64,000 bases of DNA from Azolla caroliniana (GCA_043228905.1 JBHGNT010000003.1:7626001-7690000); one strand, 5' to 3'; positions 1 through 13,122 are shown, counted from the stretch's first letter. Numbers and translations are program-made. The notes: generated by a model from the letters alone, not told the origin.

Positions 1-222
1 TTGGAACATAAATTTTTAGTTTTTATAACAAGAATCTATCTAGTTCATGAGGCTTATAAGGTAAATCCTCAAGAATCACAAATTCTTCAATGTTAACCGT
101 GTTATCGTGAGAACCCAAGACTTCTTTTAAACAACTTACATGAAACATGGGGTGAACTTTGACACCTTGTGGAAGAGCAAGCTTAGGGGAAGATGAACCT
201 ATGCGTCTAAGAATATGTCACA

Positions 223-579
223 AACAAGTAGAATAGAGCAGAACCGAGATGAGACCAAATACTAAGAGAGAGATGAGACAAGAGAAAGAGAACAAGAACT
301 CAACTAATGCTTCAATAATTGGTGTTATTCACCTTGATTGGAATCAAGGTGCACCCAAGTATTTATACAAGAAGGTGCAGGTATGCACACAAGCTAAGAA
401 TATTCTAGAGAATGCATGAGAATGCATACAAATAAGGGAACTTCTAGTGTTCAATATACAATGCATCAAGTTGAATTTTATAAAAGGATGCCCCGATTGA
501 TGTAGCTCAGTTGGTAAGGTTGCCCAATGGAGACAAGTAGTTTATGGGTTCAACCCCTACATTCTACAATGGCATATAC
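223..579 (-). mobile_element. LTR-like insertion inside the Ty3 relic
   Basis: This block separates two homologous parts of the Ty3 integrase relic and lies between two copies of the 8-mer ATGTCACA (215-222 and 580-587). Positions about 237-388 match 12219-12370, a second copy inside the copia relic. Read on the minus strand it shows a TATAAATA box (360-367) followed by a perfect hairpin (330-351), which looks like an LTR promoter and transcript start. Its right part holds a tRNA-like segment, listed separately. The exact element boundaries are uncertain. Confidence 0.5.
497..565 (+). repeat. tRNA-like segment (SINE head or tRNA pseudogene)
   Basis: The segment has a box A-like TAGCTCAGTTGG and a box B-like GGGTTCAACCCC at tRNA spacing. 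The ends (GATGTAG and CTACATT) could pair as a weak acceptor stem. The anticodon region does not fold convincingly, so a functional tRNA gene is unlikely. A tRNA-derived SINE head or decayed tRNA fits better. Confidence 0.4.
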
Positions 580-607
580 ATGTCACAGACGCTTTGACAG
601 AATAGTA

Positions 608-757
608 AAAGGTCCATAGTAACGAGGACATAATTTAGTACACTTGCCCATAGATAAAGTTGTTGAATTACAAGGCACATGTAAAGGTCCATAGTAATGA
701 GGAGATCATTTAGTACACTTGCCCATAGATAAAGTTGTTGAATTACAAGGCACATGT
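608..757. repeat. 75-bp tandem duplication
   Basis: Two copies of a 75-bp unit beginning AAAGGTCCATAGTAA (608 and 683) lie in tandem within the Ty3 relic. They create the repetitive peptide seen on the minus strand at 564-755, which is not a gene. Confidence 0.85.
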
Positions 758-1510
758 AAAAATACCTTCTACCTAGAGAGGGCCAAACATTTGAAGTTGC
801 CTATTGTGATTGTAAAAAAGAACATGCTCTATCTCTAGTTATTTCAATATTTTCTCATACAAAACATATCTTGCATATCCCTTAGGAAGTTTTGTGTACT
901 CTGTAACTCAAAAAGACTATATCTAGTCGACACATGTTTCTAACAACTACTATAAGAAAGTTCAAGCATAGAAAGATGTTTGCTTTTACCTAGCTTTTTG
1001 GCTACATAAGCTCGAAGTATATCCTCCATTATTTTGTTAACTCGTTCGGTTCGTCCATTTGTTTGAGGATGATTAGATGAACGCATGCTCAAAGCAGTTT
1101 CTAGGTTTTTAAAAACCCGAGCCAAACTTTGGTAGTAAACTTAGAATCTTTCTCACTTATTATATCCATCAGTAACCCATAAAACGTAGTAGTTCATCAA
1201 CGGATCAATAAGCCATTTTCGTAGGAATAAACATGGTTTCAAGTTGTTACCTTGGTTTTGGTAGGAATAAACTTGGCCATTCTTGTTCGTTGATCAACAA
1301 GCCCCAAAAATGGCATCATTGCCTCTTTGAGTCTAGGGTAAACTAACGTTAAAATCCATAGATATACTTTTCCATTTGTTATTGCGAAAGCCCAATGGAT
1401 GTAGAAGGCTTGCAACTTTGTGTTCGTTAGGCCTTATTCACTTGATATTGCAAGCATTTTGTTACATGTTCTTGAATGTCATGACATATGTTTGGCCATT
1501 AAAAATGAGT

Positions 1511-2303
1511 AGAGACAAGAATGAGTTGGTCATGTTGATGTGGGTAATAATTGATTGTGTGTGTTTTTTTGCTTGTATTTTCTAATCCTTCAAAAATTAA
1601 AATTTGATTAAGTGATTTATCCAAGGTTAATTCAACTTTATTATTAATGAGTGTAAGAGCGTTGAGGTGAAGCTCAATTATATTAATAGCACTAGCATTG
1701 ACGAGCTTCGGGATTAGTTTGACACCCATACTTAACCATGTTACCAACATTAGGGTAAACATTGATTCACCCTACCTAACAATCTCGATGTGGAGAGAGG
1801 ACTCCTTTGATGAAGAAATGTGTTTGGGAAGAAGGCCTAATGCAATATTTCTCTCTTTAAAAAGTGTAAATTTAAGTTGACAATAATTTTGAAGAATTTA
1901 CAAAATAAAGAAAATAAAACATACTTCTTAGTCTAGATCTGAGAGCGTTGCATTTCAACATCTCAAAAACACAAGCTTGAACAATTAGTGATTATAGATT
2001 CACTAAATTATAGTCTTGAAACTTATGATGATGTGGTGGTAAATAGGATTTGCAAAATTGATGCGTCGTCTCTTTTAATAAAACTAGTTGAGCTAATAAA
2101 TAACATTTGTTCTTGAGAAGCTTTCTAAGGGCATGTAAAGAATTGAAGGCAGCTCTATGGAGAATCAAGTATAATGAAGATACTTTATAGTACGTATGTG
2201 ACTGTGAGAGTAGAGAGAAATATACAATATACAAGGTTATCAAAGACAAATAACTTAACAAAGTGAGGATAATTATACAATGATAAACTACTAACCAACT
2301 ATA
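1511..2303. other. gene-free AT-rich spacer
   Basis: Short ORFs on both strands have no recognisable domains. The stretch beside the relic at 1499-1762 could be more decayed retroelement, but I cannot assign it. No RNA gene or clear regulatory site is seen. Confidence 0.5.
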
Positions 2304-2311
2304 CATATAAC

Positions 2312-2332
2312 CAGTGTTGCCTTTTGACGGCC
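2312..2332 (+). repeat. left terminal inverted repeat of the hAT-like element
   Basis: This 21-bp sequence begins CAGTGTTGCC and ends GACGGCC. It is perfectly complementary to 4103-4123 and is immediately preceded by the target duplication CATATAAC. Confidence 0.9.
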
Positions 2333-2924
2333 AACATTGCCTGTCATGAGAACGGTATTCCAAAATTTTTGCCTGTCAAATTGACGGTTTACCAAAAAAA
2401 ATGCCCTTCAAAAAGTAAATAATGTTTTACCTAGACACACCACAACATAATGTTACTACGTAGCATGTTTTTCCAGTAAAACATGTACGAGACAATGATG
2501 CCATAAATGCAAGGATAAGTCCAAAGATTAATTGGTTTGGTATTTAACACTATACAATAAAGTTAGATATGCAAGCCATATCCTATAGAGTTTTTGCTTT
2601 GGTCCTAGAGGAGTTCGCGACATGTTAACATGTTAACATCAACTGGCAACATGAACTAACATGATGAAACATGATTTTATTATTATTAACTAGCCTCGCC
2701 GATGCATCCGCCACTCCATACACGATTCTATGTGCACATACGTATATGTGACACCTCGAAATATATGCATAGATATTTATCTATCAACCTAACCTACACT
2801 TAGATGATGATGTATGGACATACACATATACATATATTATACAAGATGCATGTTGATGTATGTCTCGATGCATCAATGGGTGAGGACCTTGGCAATTTAC
2901 TACTCCTCTGAGCTTCGATTGTAG

Positions 2925-3404
<480 letters not shown>

Positions 3405-3719
3405 GGTTTGGACTTTCTATGATGGTGTAGGTTGCATGCATGAAATTAGAGTTTTTTGTGTCTAGTTTTTCTTGCGGACTAAATGTATCCTATTAGTTTT
3501 TCTAAATATTCAATTACTAGTGTTCTTTGCATTCCATAGAGAGAGAGAGAGAGCTACCTTAGATGGGTGAGTAGGACTGCTGCAGGTGTTGCTTAAAGCC
3601 TGAATCTATGAGTAGACTGTAGCAGGAAACGAGCAACAAGCTTCGAGTAGGGATAGTTATTAGTGAGCACTGAGTTGCAAGCTTCCAGCAAGGTGCAGGG
3701 CTGAGGGAGCAACGAAGAA

Positions 3720-3806
3720 ACAGGGGAAAAGGGGAGAAATGGGGGGAGATGGGGGAAAGGGGGGGAAAGGGAAAGGAAGGTTTTAGATGGGGAAACGGGG
3801 CGGGGG
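3720..3806 (+). other. G-rich tract with quadruplex potential
   Basis: Runs of four to seven G separated by short A-rich loops continue for about 85 bp downstream of the S27a ORF, inside the TIR element. The pattern meets the usual G-quadruplex motif on the plus strand. Confidence 0.6.
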
Positions 3807-4102
3807 AATTGGGAAGAAAAGATTCATAATTTAGAGTCTAGACTCTATTAGTTTTTTTACCTTTTCGTTACACACATATGTGAGTCTTTCAAATTCACAC
3901 ACTCCCAATGTAACTTGAACAATTTGTTCCTACTACCTAGGACTATAATACTATTGTATTGGTCTTAGTAAAATTTGACGGTATTAGGAAATTTTAAGCC
4001 TTCATTTTTACGTTTTCATAAAACATATGCCCGTCAAGATTGACGGTTTCATTTTTAAATTAACCTTCATATACGGTTAAATTTGCCAAAAACGTTCAAA
4101 AC

Positions 4103-4123
4103 GGCCGTCAAAAGGCAACACTG
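4103..4123 (-). repeat. right terminal inverted repeat of the hAT-like element
   Basis: Perfect reverse complement of 2312-2332, ending GGCAACACTG and immediately followed by the second copy of CATATAAC (4124-4131). Confidence 0.9.
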
Positions 4124-4131
4124 CATATAAC

Positions 4132-4850
4132 TAAGCATAAATCAACAATAGTCAACACTAGATATAATAGAGACAACTAGTTTTATATATTGAACATTCT
4201 ATGTGAACTTCACATACAGGGAGAGTGAGTGAGATATAGTAAAGTAGTCACGTCATTCAATAAGAGGTGTTGCCATCCATTTATTATAAGAATGGAGTTT
4301 GTGACACACGAGGTGTTTGGTTGAGCTTGACATCTCAATTGGTAAAGGTCACACATACACCTTCCATATAATCTCAAGTCATACTATCTTATAGATGGTG
4401 CCCAATGTGGGCACTCATATATAACAGTGCTCGACATAACTAAGAACCTAGTTCCAGATCATCCCAATGTTTATGATAAAGTAAACCAAACATTTCTCGT
4501 TTCATTTCCATTAAAGTTTCCCTTGAGTATGGGCTCGTATAGAAATGGTCATTGACAATAATTCGTACCAATTTATAACATTGAAATCTCAATTCCAAAC
4601 ATCATTCAAAATTTTCGTATTTCGATTTCCACATCACATCTATATCTCATTTCTAATACATCTAATGTTTCTAGATTATGCAATAATGTCGACACATGAC
4701 TTATAGTTGATTGCTAATGCTTTATGAAATTTCGCTTATTTAATATTGTCAATATTGGGACCATGTTTTTTTAAGGTCTCATTTATTTATTGACAATATT
4801 GGGGCCATGCCTCTTTTTAAGGTCTCACTTATTTATTCTTGACAATCGAG
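4132..4850. other. gene-free AT-rich spacer
   Basis: No ORF with a recognisable domain, RNA gene or clear repeat boundary is seen here. Confidence 0.5.
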
Positions 4851-4852
4851 CA

Positions 4853-5401
4853 TTGTAGCCTTGCCACTTTCGGTGTAAGTTATTTTAATTCTTTTCTATA
4901 TTCCTAGGATCTATATTCAAAAATCCAAGAAGGAAGAGAATAATGAGGAGCCTATATGTTATATAGATAGTTAGAAAAATAATTTTACTTAATTCCTAAC
5001 ATCAACATTACATTAATTAATCTCCACTAATTACCAAATAAAAATACTCATATTGTTTATCATAAACTAGCCTATCCAATTAACTTAATGGAGTCTAAAG
5101 TTAATCTTATATTTAGATTGTAGCCTTGCCACTTTCGGTGCAAGTTATTTTAATTCTTTTCTATATTCCTAGGATCTATATTCAAAAATCCTAGAAGGAA
5201 GAGAATAATGAGGAACCTATATGTTATATAGATAGTTAGAAAAATAAATTTACTTAATTCCTAACATCAACATTACATTAATTAATCCTCAATTTTAAAC
5301 AATCTCCACTAATTACCAAATAAAAATACTCATATTGTTTATCGTAAACTAGCCTATCCAATTAACTTAATGGAGTCTAAAGTTAATCTTATATTTAGAT
5401 T
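4853..5401. repeat. tandem duplication of about 265 bp
   Basis: The unit starting ATTGTAGCCTTGCCACTTTC occurs at about 4853 and again at about 5119, and the copies are nearly identical. The second copy has about 18 extra bases near 5287-5304, between short AATC repeats, which fits a slippage deletion in the first copy. The unit codes for nothing recognisable. Confidence 0.85.
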
Positions 5402-7227
5402 GCACCTTTGCCATTACATTAAATATTAAATAGTCTTTCTAAGAGGGCCAACACTAAACAGTTTCTTGATTCCACTTCGTTGGACTCCATGATTGATTTC
5501 TAACCACTACATGTTAAGAAAAAAAGACACGTTACTTTAATTGCTTAGAAATGACTAATTGAGATATTTCACCCTCACGTGAACATGCTAGAAAAGCCAC
5601 TAATCAAAGGCAATGGTTGACCAATGGCCAAGTGTCTAGTTGCCAACACCACGATTGCCCTCTATTGAATGCACACTATTTCTCTCTCCCTCCCTTGAGT
5701 GCACATAAACTCTCTCTATTGGCACAACAAAGGATAGAACTCGTAAAAGGTGATTTAATTTCTAATGCTCTCTTAATACTAGTAATTGTGTAGTTGCACT
5801 ATCAACAAATCATGGGCCACACTATCGTAGTGGTTATATTAAAGTTACACAATAGTGATTATATTCTCATTAATGCAAGACTTTCTCCATTACATAATCT
5901 ATAGGCTCACTTCTAATCTCTTCATTTCCATCTCATCGTAATGCCATGTGTTTCTGTGTCAAGATGCATTCTCTCTCTCTCTCTCGTCAAGATATTAAGC
6001 TCAAACACACACTCCTTGGGACATGCATGAGTTAAAGTCACACTTGTAATAAACGGATGGGAGATACCTTGTGTTGAATGAAGTGGTGCTTTACATATGC
6101 TAAACACACTCCCATAATGATAGATTGGTTCAAACTTCTATGCAAAGGGCACATAATGTTCTATTAAACCAATTCCTCTCTTGTAAATATTTCTTATCTT
6201 TGATTTGTACTTGAGTTATATAGTTTATTGGTTCCTTATTTATCATTTATATAATAACCTCTCATTTTTCTTAATATCTTGTCTTTCTTATTCTTGTGTA
6301 TTGTCTTTCTCTCTCATTTCACAGAACACACACACACACACATCACACATACACTCACATGAACACCTAAAGTCTAACTTATCTCCACAACATATATGAT
6401 AATATGTATACTTGATCATTCGTATAACTACTCTTATCTTCTACTAGCCCCCACGTTGGTTGTTTCGTACTCACCTCCCACCCTCCCTACGTTGTAGGAC
6501 ACATGATCCGGCTCGTACTGGCCGGTGATGAAGTGCACTAGTTTATAGCTATAGGTACCTACTTACATTAAGTAGTCAGTTTGAAAGGATATGCATGTAG
6601 TCTCATATTCTTGAACTCGGTCAAGGGGAGATTCCCCGATTTATGTATAAGCCACCTTGTATAGTCTTTTTTGTAATAATCTCTCCTAATTAATGGGAAA
6701 GTAGCTTCTTTTTGGGAAAAAAAAATATTACTATTATCTTTCCAATACTTTGGTGGGCACTGGTGCTTCTCCATAGGTGAAAGTATGGGATGGTAAGACA
6801 ACTAAGTCTGTGTAGAAAGAGTTTGAAAATGTCTGAAAGAAGTTTCTTAAAATAATTCTCCAAGTGAAGAAAGAAAGACCTTACACCCTCTTACTTCTTG
6901 AGATGGGATCATTTCCTGAGTATTATTGCGGTGGGGGATATTAGAATCTCTCACTTGTGAGATTATGACTATATAAAGGGTTATTGGATACATGCATAAA
7001 TTTAAAAAATGTTTGTGACTTCAACTTCCTAGAATCATAAGAGAAACATGAAACATTATCTAAGAGACACATAAAAGCCTTAGATACAAGGTATAAAAAA
7101 CTGGTTTGGAAGATGGAATGCAATACACTTGCTCCATGATGCATTAATAGATTTCTTTGTGAATGATACCTTTTTGCAAAGCTAATGTATCATGACATGG
7201 GGAAAATGTGGATGTTAGTCATGCTTT
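5402..7227. other. gene-free spacer
   Basis: AT-rich DNA with a CT run near 5970-5985 and a CA run near 6325-6345. No conserved ORF was recognised on either strand. Confidence 0.5.
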
Positions 7228-7418
7228 AGACATTATACTACATATGTTGCACCTAACCATCAATACATGTTAGAGTTCCCATTGTTTATCATTCGAATAA
7301 TTGGTTCCATATGATAGACATTATACCACATATGTTGCACTTAATCAAACAAGGAAACCACACACATCAATACATGTTAGAGTTTGTCCCATTGTTTACC
7401 ATTCGAATCATTCTTTCC
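7228..7418. repeat. imperfect tandem duplication, period about 88 bp
   Basis: The segment beginning AGACATTATACTACATATG (7228) recurs at 7316, followed in both copies by CAATACATGTTAGAGTT and CCATTGTTT.CCATTCGAAT-like sequence. The second copy carries small insertions. It is non-coding. Confidence 0.75.
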
Positions 7419-9725
7419 ACACAACTTAGTTCACACTTACTGCTATGTGAGACGAGATATTGGAGCATATGTGATGCGATTAGTCATCTATGCACGTCTT
7501 GCCTTAAAAACGTTCGGTAGTGGGAGTATCACACTTTGATACAACGTTTTGCCTTTGAACACATTTGACTTTGGTTTCCACACATCTTTGACCAAACCCA
7601 ATCCTTAAATAGAGTCATAGTGTTCACTCTCATTTGGTGACATTTATTAGTAAAGGCCTTAAACATTGAGAGTCACAATTCACTTTCACATGCATTGCAT
7701 GAAAAGGTTATATTCATCTCATAGGTCATATTTGACCTCTTACAATAATCGTAATACCCCTTTTTTATCTACCTCTTTTTCACCTTTAATTTGTGTGATT
7801 TGAACCCATGACCCTTTCTTTACCAAAGTACTCAGCTTTGACAATTAGTTTTATACTTACAACTAGATAACTTCTAAAAGATGCCACTCCCCAAGTTTTT
7901 ACGATGTTGATAATATCAATAAATATGGAGACCAAGATGAAGATACCAAAGGTATAGGTTTTATTACAATTGTATCCTTATGTATCCTTATTGCGACCTT
8001 ACAATTGGTATAATTGGGGCCTTATTGAGGGTTCCCTAACAAAAATTAACTTTCCCCACTCTTGGAGAAGGATGTTCCTTAGTCACATAATTTCAAAGCT
8101 TCTATTGAAGAATTAGAATCATGCTTTGGAGTAATTGACAAGCATTGAATTTTAGCATCTAGAATTCGGAATATAAAATAAGTCTCTTTTCCAACATCCA
8201 TATGTTCCTAAGATTTCTATTGAGAATTCATGCACATTGAATAGGATGATATTGCATCTCTATACTTCATGTGTGGATTATAAGAACATACCCCTTCCAC
8301 AAAAATCAATGGTAGTCCTATTCTGATGCAATGATCCTTTGATCATATGAGGTTCCCTTTCAAAGGTAGAGAAAAGGAAAAAATTTGGAGGCAAGGTTGT
8401 GTATGTATTGTGGGTCTAGAGCACATAGTGTGCACTTATTTTTAAAGTTGAGAGGAGTCGCTTAATAATTGGGCCCTATGTTGAATACTCCCTTAGAATC
8501 CTCTTGTGGGGGGGAATATCCATTCTCATCAAGCTAGCAAACCCATCATCGTGCCATTATATTTAAGGTCACAAGCTACAAATTTGGGATATGTCAACAA
8601 AACTTGATATTGGGAAAAAAATGCATGTTCTGTGGATGATGCATTTGGTCAAGCATCCAATATCATGATCATAGCTCTTCAACAACTACTTGTAGTAGAT
8701 ATTGATGGATGTGAACTTTTTTCAAGTTGTGTGACACATTGTATAGTACCTTTAGAAGTATGTGCCCAAGGAGCTCCCTCACATGATCTCTTTCAAATTT
8801 GATAATCTATCCCTCATGTACAACTTATCTTAGGGTTCCATTGGCTTGAGTTAGTGCATCCAAAGATTAATTGGTCCTAATAATGGTTAATGCCCCCTAG
8901 TTTTGTGTCCCATGTTAAAATTCCTCTTCTTAGGATCCATAACTTTATTTGTTCTTGAGATCCTAGTCTTGTTTCAAATATTTTCCTTAGTCATGTTTTG
9001 TACTCCTTGGTCCAGTTCTCAAAACAACTTCCGTTCCCTCAAACTAATAAACATCCAAGTTGGGTATCCAAAGACTCCTTGTAAGATTTCAAACGATATG
9101 GTAAGGTGGATCCTTAATAATTTTTACTATTCAAATGAACTGTAGAGATTTGAAAGAGCACCTACCTAGTGTTGCCAATGAAATATCAACAACTTACAAT
9201 CGTGTTTGTTGAGGACAAGTCGCCTCATCTACTCGAGTGTTTCTCTATAGTTTGTCCCATAGATCTTCAACTCAACAAATTTACTCCACTTTATAGATTT
9301 TCACTCATAGAGCTAAAAGCAGTTTGGACCAATATCAAAGGAGAATCTAGTTTTAGGATTCATTAGGCACTCCTAATCTTTTGTAGATGCACCTATATTC
9401 TTTGATAATTAAGGAAATTAAAACTTCATTGTGATTGGTGGTTGATTATTAAGGTCTCAACAAGATTGAAACGCAAAACCAATATCTATTACCACATATC
9501 CTAGAGATGTTGGAGAACCATTGTGATGTGGCATGTACAGAGGGGGGGAAACACAAAAAGGTGAAGTCTTGTATAAGTTCAAGAGTGTGATCAAACTAAT
9601 AAAAAAAAGTAAAAATAAAATTATTGAGACAACTAGGGATACCTCAAATGGTAAGACCTAATCACCATCAAAAGAAGGATGAAGGCTTTGAAACCCACTA
9701 ATGTCTAGAAAGTAAAATGAACCCC
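7419..9725. other. gene-free spacer with possible decayed SINE head
   Basis: No recognised gene. On the minus strand, about 7793-7843 resembles a tRNA-derived head: GGGTTCAAATC (box B-like) preceded by AGCTGAGTACTTTGG (poor box A). A similar weak pattern starts near 9640. The short ORFs at 8903-9366 show no known domain. Confidence 0.4.
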
Positions 9726-9915
9726 AATGCATAAGTGATGAAGAGGAAGCACGTGGTAAATGTGAATGGTCAAGCTACATTTTGCCAAAGCTAGGTAACC
9801 ATGCAAGGCTAATGAGCTTGAATGCATAAGTGATGGGAAGGAAGTATGTAGTAAATGTGAATGGTCAACCTACATTTTACCAATGCCAAGTGACCATGCA
9901 AGGATAATAATAGCT
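9726..9915. repeat. 95-bp tandem duplication
   Basis: Two copies of a 95-bp unit starting AATGCATAAGTGATG (9726 and 9821) differ at scattered sites. The unit is non-coding. Confidence 0.8.
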
Positions 9916-10329
9916 CCATGGTAATAGAAAACCTAGTGGTACATTTGAGGAGGAAAGCTTTGTAGTTTTATCTTACATGGAATCATGAATTATGAGAGTG
10001 CTTGCGAACCTGATGACAACCAAGACAATGTTGCCATCAAACCACCACTCGAGGCCGCACCTATTTTGGGGCATTGAAAAATTCAAACCCACAATGTCAA
10101 AATTTGCAGATCTAGTGTTGATGGCATTGAGCAACACTAGTTGATTCATTAACCTCTTGTGATCGGCTCTTTGCAAGACCCAAGAGAGCTTTCTTGTGGT
10201 TGGCTTCACATGATAGAATCCAACAAGTTCTCTCATAGTTAGCTTGCCACTTGAGTTTCCAAGAGTTCTATCGTGACCAATTACTATCAATGATAGAACT
10301 CCAAAGAGTTCCATCTCATGGGTGGATCG

Positions 10330-10657
10330 TGTTGGAAACTAGGTCGTCAATAGAGAAGTAAAACACAACATTGTGTATTAAAGCAACAAGTTGTTGGATA
10401 CAAATGAGATGACTAGGGATGACAAACACAAAATGCAAGAAGGAAGAAGGTAGAGAGAAGAAAAACTGAGAGGCACATAACAGTAGTTCTATATTATTCA
10501 AAATGGCAACATCATCTTAGTACAAACTAGGTTACAAGTTGGTTATATACTAACCAAACTAGGCCAACTTGCCCTTTATGCTAATTACACATATGACCTA
10601 GTCTAATTTGTCCAATGGGGTAATGTGAATTCGTACATTATATTCTTGTATTCAACA
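10330..10657 (-). repeat. 3' LTR of the minus-strand copia element
   Basis: On the plus strand it starts TGTTGGAAACTAGG and ends TATTCAACA. It is preceded by GATCG and matches 14401-14729 with many scattered differences. Confidence 0.9.
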
Positions 10658-11172
10658 CTCCCTCGTAATGGTTGTATACAAAAGAATCTGTAACAAATAA
10701 AAGGAACATGATAGATACTACAAAGAGATGATATGCTGTTGTTAGCCGAATCGGCATGGCCGAAGTCATCTCTGTGCCTAAATCAACTGGTAAAAACCTA
10801 TGCCCGAGTCGACTAGGCCGAAGCCATAGTTATGCCCATTAGCCGTCAAAGCATCCGAAACCGGTTGGTCGAAAGACTCTTGGTCATCTTGTCTGCAACA
10901 TTGTCGACTGTAGAGATCTTCTCCAAGTCGAGCTTTCCCTTCGCCACGCTATCCTGAACGAAATGATATCAAACTTCGATATGCTTCGAGGCATTGTAAT
11001 GAACTAGATTCTTTGCCAATGCAACTGCTCCTTAACTGTCGCTAAAAACTACTAGAGCTGAATTTGGGGCGGATTGCCGAAACATGCATGCCAGTCGATC
11101 GAGCCATAACACTTCTTTCGCCACGTCAGATGCGGCTACATATTCATCCTTGGTTGTCAAAGTGGTCGTGCA

Positions 11173-12277
11173 TTACTCGAGTTTCGATGTCCATGATAAT
11201 GCGCCGTGTTTGAATTGAAAGAAGTATCTAGAAGTAGGCTTTCGGTTTCCTAGGTAGCCAGAAAAGTTTGAGTCGGTATAACCAACTACGCTTGAGTTTT
11301 TGTTCGGGATGAATAGGATGCCAAGGTCTTCTGTGCCCACTAAATATCTGAATATATGCTTAATTGCCTTCCAATGCAGTCGGCTAGGGTTGTGCATAAA
11401 TATGTTTACAACTCCTACGACATGTTCTATATCTAGTCATGTGGCAACCATAGCATACATTAAGGAGCCGACTACCGGTGCATATGATACCGACTTCATA
11501 TACTCCCCTTCCGGGCTAGATATCGAGTAGTCTCTCTAAGACAGCCAAAGGTTGATTGGGAGTGGGGTCGAAGCAGATTGAGCCGTCTGCATGTTAAAGC
11601 GTTCGAGGACTCTTTAGATGTAGTCGGCCTGAGACAGAAATAATCGTCTTTGATCACGATGCCGACTGATCTTCATTCCAAGGATATGTCGTGTGGAACC
11701 CAAGTCCTTTATTGCAAACTTCACTTGCAATTATCGAACAAGTTCAACATTTCGGTCAGAGAGCAGCATATCATCCACGTATAAGATGAGGAAGATGGGT
11801 GACCCATCTCAAGCATTTTATGAATAGTAGATACAATGGTCCTCATTACTCCAAGAAAATCTGATTGATTGTACGAAATCATCAAATTTTTTGTACCATT
11901 GTCTTGGGGCCTGCTTTGAGGTCGTATAGACTCTTCTTGAGTCGACAAACTAGACTTTCCTAGCCAGATATCACGAAGCCTTTCGGCTACTCCGTATAAA
12001 CTTCTTCATCAAGATTGCCATGGAGCAAGGTCATCTTCACATCTAGCTAAACGAACTCTAAATTTTTGGATGCTATGAAAAGTAGGAATTGAAGGGTGGT
12101 CATTTTCACCTCTAGTGAAAAAATTTCATCCAAGTCAACTCCATATTCTTGTTGAAATCCCCTTGCTACTAGTCTGGCCTTGTATTTGGGACTTGACTGC
12201 CACCGATGAGTGTAACAATGTAGAACCAAGACGAGACTAAATATTAAGAGAGAGAAGAGAGAAGAGATAGAGAACAA
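11173..12277 (-). pseudogene. copia reverse transcriptase and RNase H fragments
   Basis: On the minus strand, 12047-12277 contains YKARLVARGFQQEYGVDLDE (RT start). A piece around 11721-11948 covers the middle of RT. Then 11173-11397 contains HWKAIKHIFRYLVGT and GYTDSNFSG, typical of copia RNase H. Frames shift between pieces and stops are common. Confidence 0.8.
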
Positions 12278-12370
12278 GAACTCAACATATGCTTCTATAA
12301 CTGGTGTTTTTTACCTTGATTAGAATCAAGGTACACCTAAGTATTTATACAAGAAGGTGGAGGTATGCAG
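12209..12370 (-). mobile_element. LTR-like fragment, second copy
   Basis: This matches 226-388 at the left end of the window. It keeps the minus-strand TATAAATA (12342-12349) and the 22-nt hairpin (12312-12333). It lies at the point where the copia integrase is missing, between the RT start and the GAG-pre-integrase piece. It was either inserted or captured during a deletion. Confidence 0.6.
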
Positions 12371-12675
12371 TTGCCCTAGCTCAATTATTATATAACTGAC
12401 TCTGTAACCTAGTTCATTATTATGTGAGTTTCCATACTTTTGAATAATACAGTTTTGTATCTGTGGTTTCCTCTCTCTCTCACTCTCTCTCTCACTCGTT
12501 GCTTTCATGATCTTGATCTCTGCTAAGTTGTCTAAGTACATTCTGTTCATCTTGTATGTTTGTATATCAATCTTGATGATCTTCATCATATAGTGCTAGA
12601 TATTGAGTCCGCCCTTGACGACTATTTACAACAACCGGATGTGAGGCCGCGGCTTGTTTGCCATACCGACAATGC

Positions 12676-13122
12676 TCACAAAATTGGTGGTCGGAGAAAG
12701 AGAGTTTGTTGAGATGGCTGAGTTGCTCGCCCATGCCACAGGGATGACACTGGAATATCGACCAAGAATAAGTCACCCTCTTTGAGAGTGGCATACAATG
12801 GGTACAAAGAATGTACCTTCGTCTCTTGAGCAAGTAGGAGGTTCCCTCTATGGAGTGTCCACCCTCCTGACGAGAAGCCGACACAGATGCCATCTTCATC
12901 AAGTTGTCCCATTGAGCTTAGCGGCCTTGTTAGTTTTGAGACATGTCGGATGTTGTGAAGTATCAAGGTAGAACCACCTAGCATGTTGAGTTCTAATATG
13001 CCAATGTCGTTGATGGCACAATACTGCGAATTGCCGACTTGGACCGAGTCGGCATTCTGAGCCGAATATTGCCGAAACAAGGCACCCGAGTCGAGAACCC
13101 AACTCATGGCTTCTTCGGTCAT
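12676..13122 (-). pseudogene. copia protease and GAG-pre-integrase fragment
   Basis: The 148-residue minus-strand ORF begins with the aspartic-protease signature SWVLDSGA. It continues through the ILHNIRHVSKL-like copia segment to SSLWHGR, the start of the GAG-pre-integrase domain (usually LWHxRLGH). A +1 frame continues it with FCEHCRYGKQ, which matches the CexCxxGKQ segment. It is truncated where the integrase should follow. Confidence 0.8.

Larger units (their letters stand above)
1..1510 (-). pseudogene. Ty3/gypsy retrotransposon relic, integrase region
   Basis: On the minus strand, 940-1125 encodes a typical Ty3/gypsy integrase stretch with HPQTNGRTERVN (around the catalytic glutamate). 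Further upstream, about 1290-1400, the fragments NNKWKSISMDF and TQRGNDAI match the integrase core start. The reading frame is broken by stops and frameshifts throughout. Positions 1-220 resemble 15940-16080 of the second Ty3 relic in this window, so both belong to the same chromovirus-like family. The element runs off the left edge and its LTRs are not visible. It is interrupted at 223-579 by another repeat. It is non-functional. Confidence 0.8.

Noticed and set aside
497-565. Functional tRNA gene
   Set aside because: Box A and box B are present, but the anticodon arm and part of the T stem do not pair, and there is no convincing terminator.
9973-10314. 113-residue minus-strand ORF beside the copia element as a host gene
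   Set aside because: No recognisable domain and no partner piece on the other side of the insertion. It could be the edge of a gene disrupted at GATCG, but I cannot support this.
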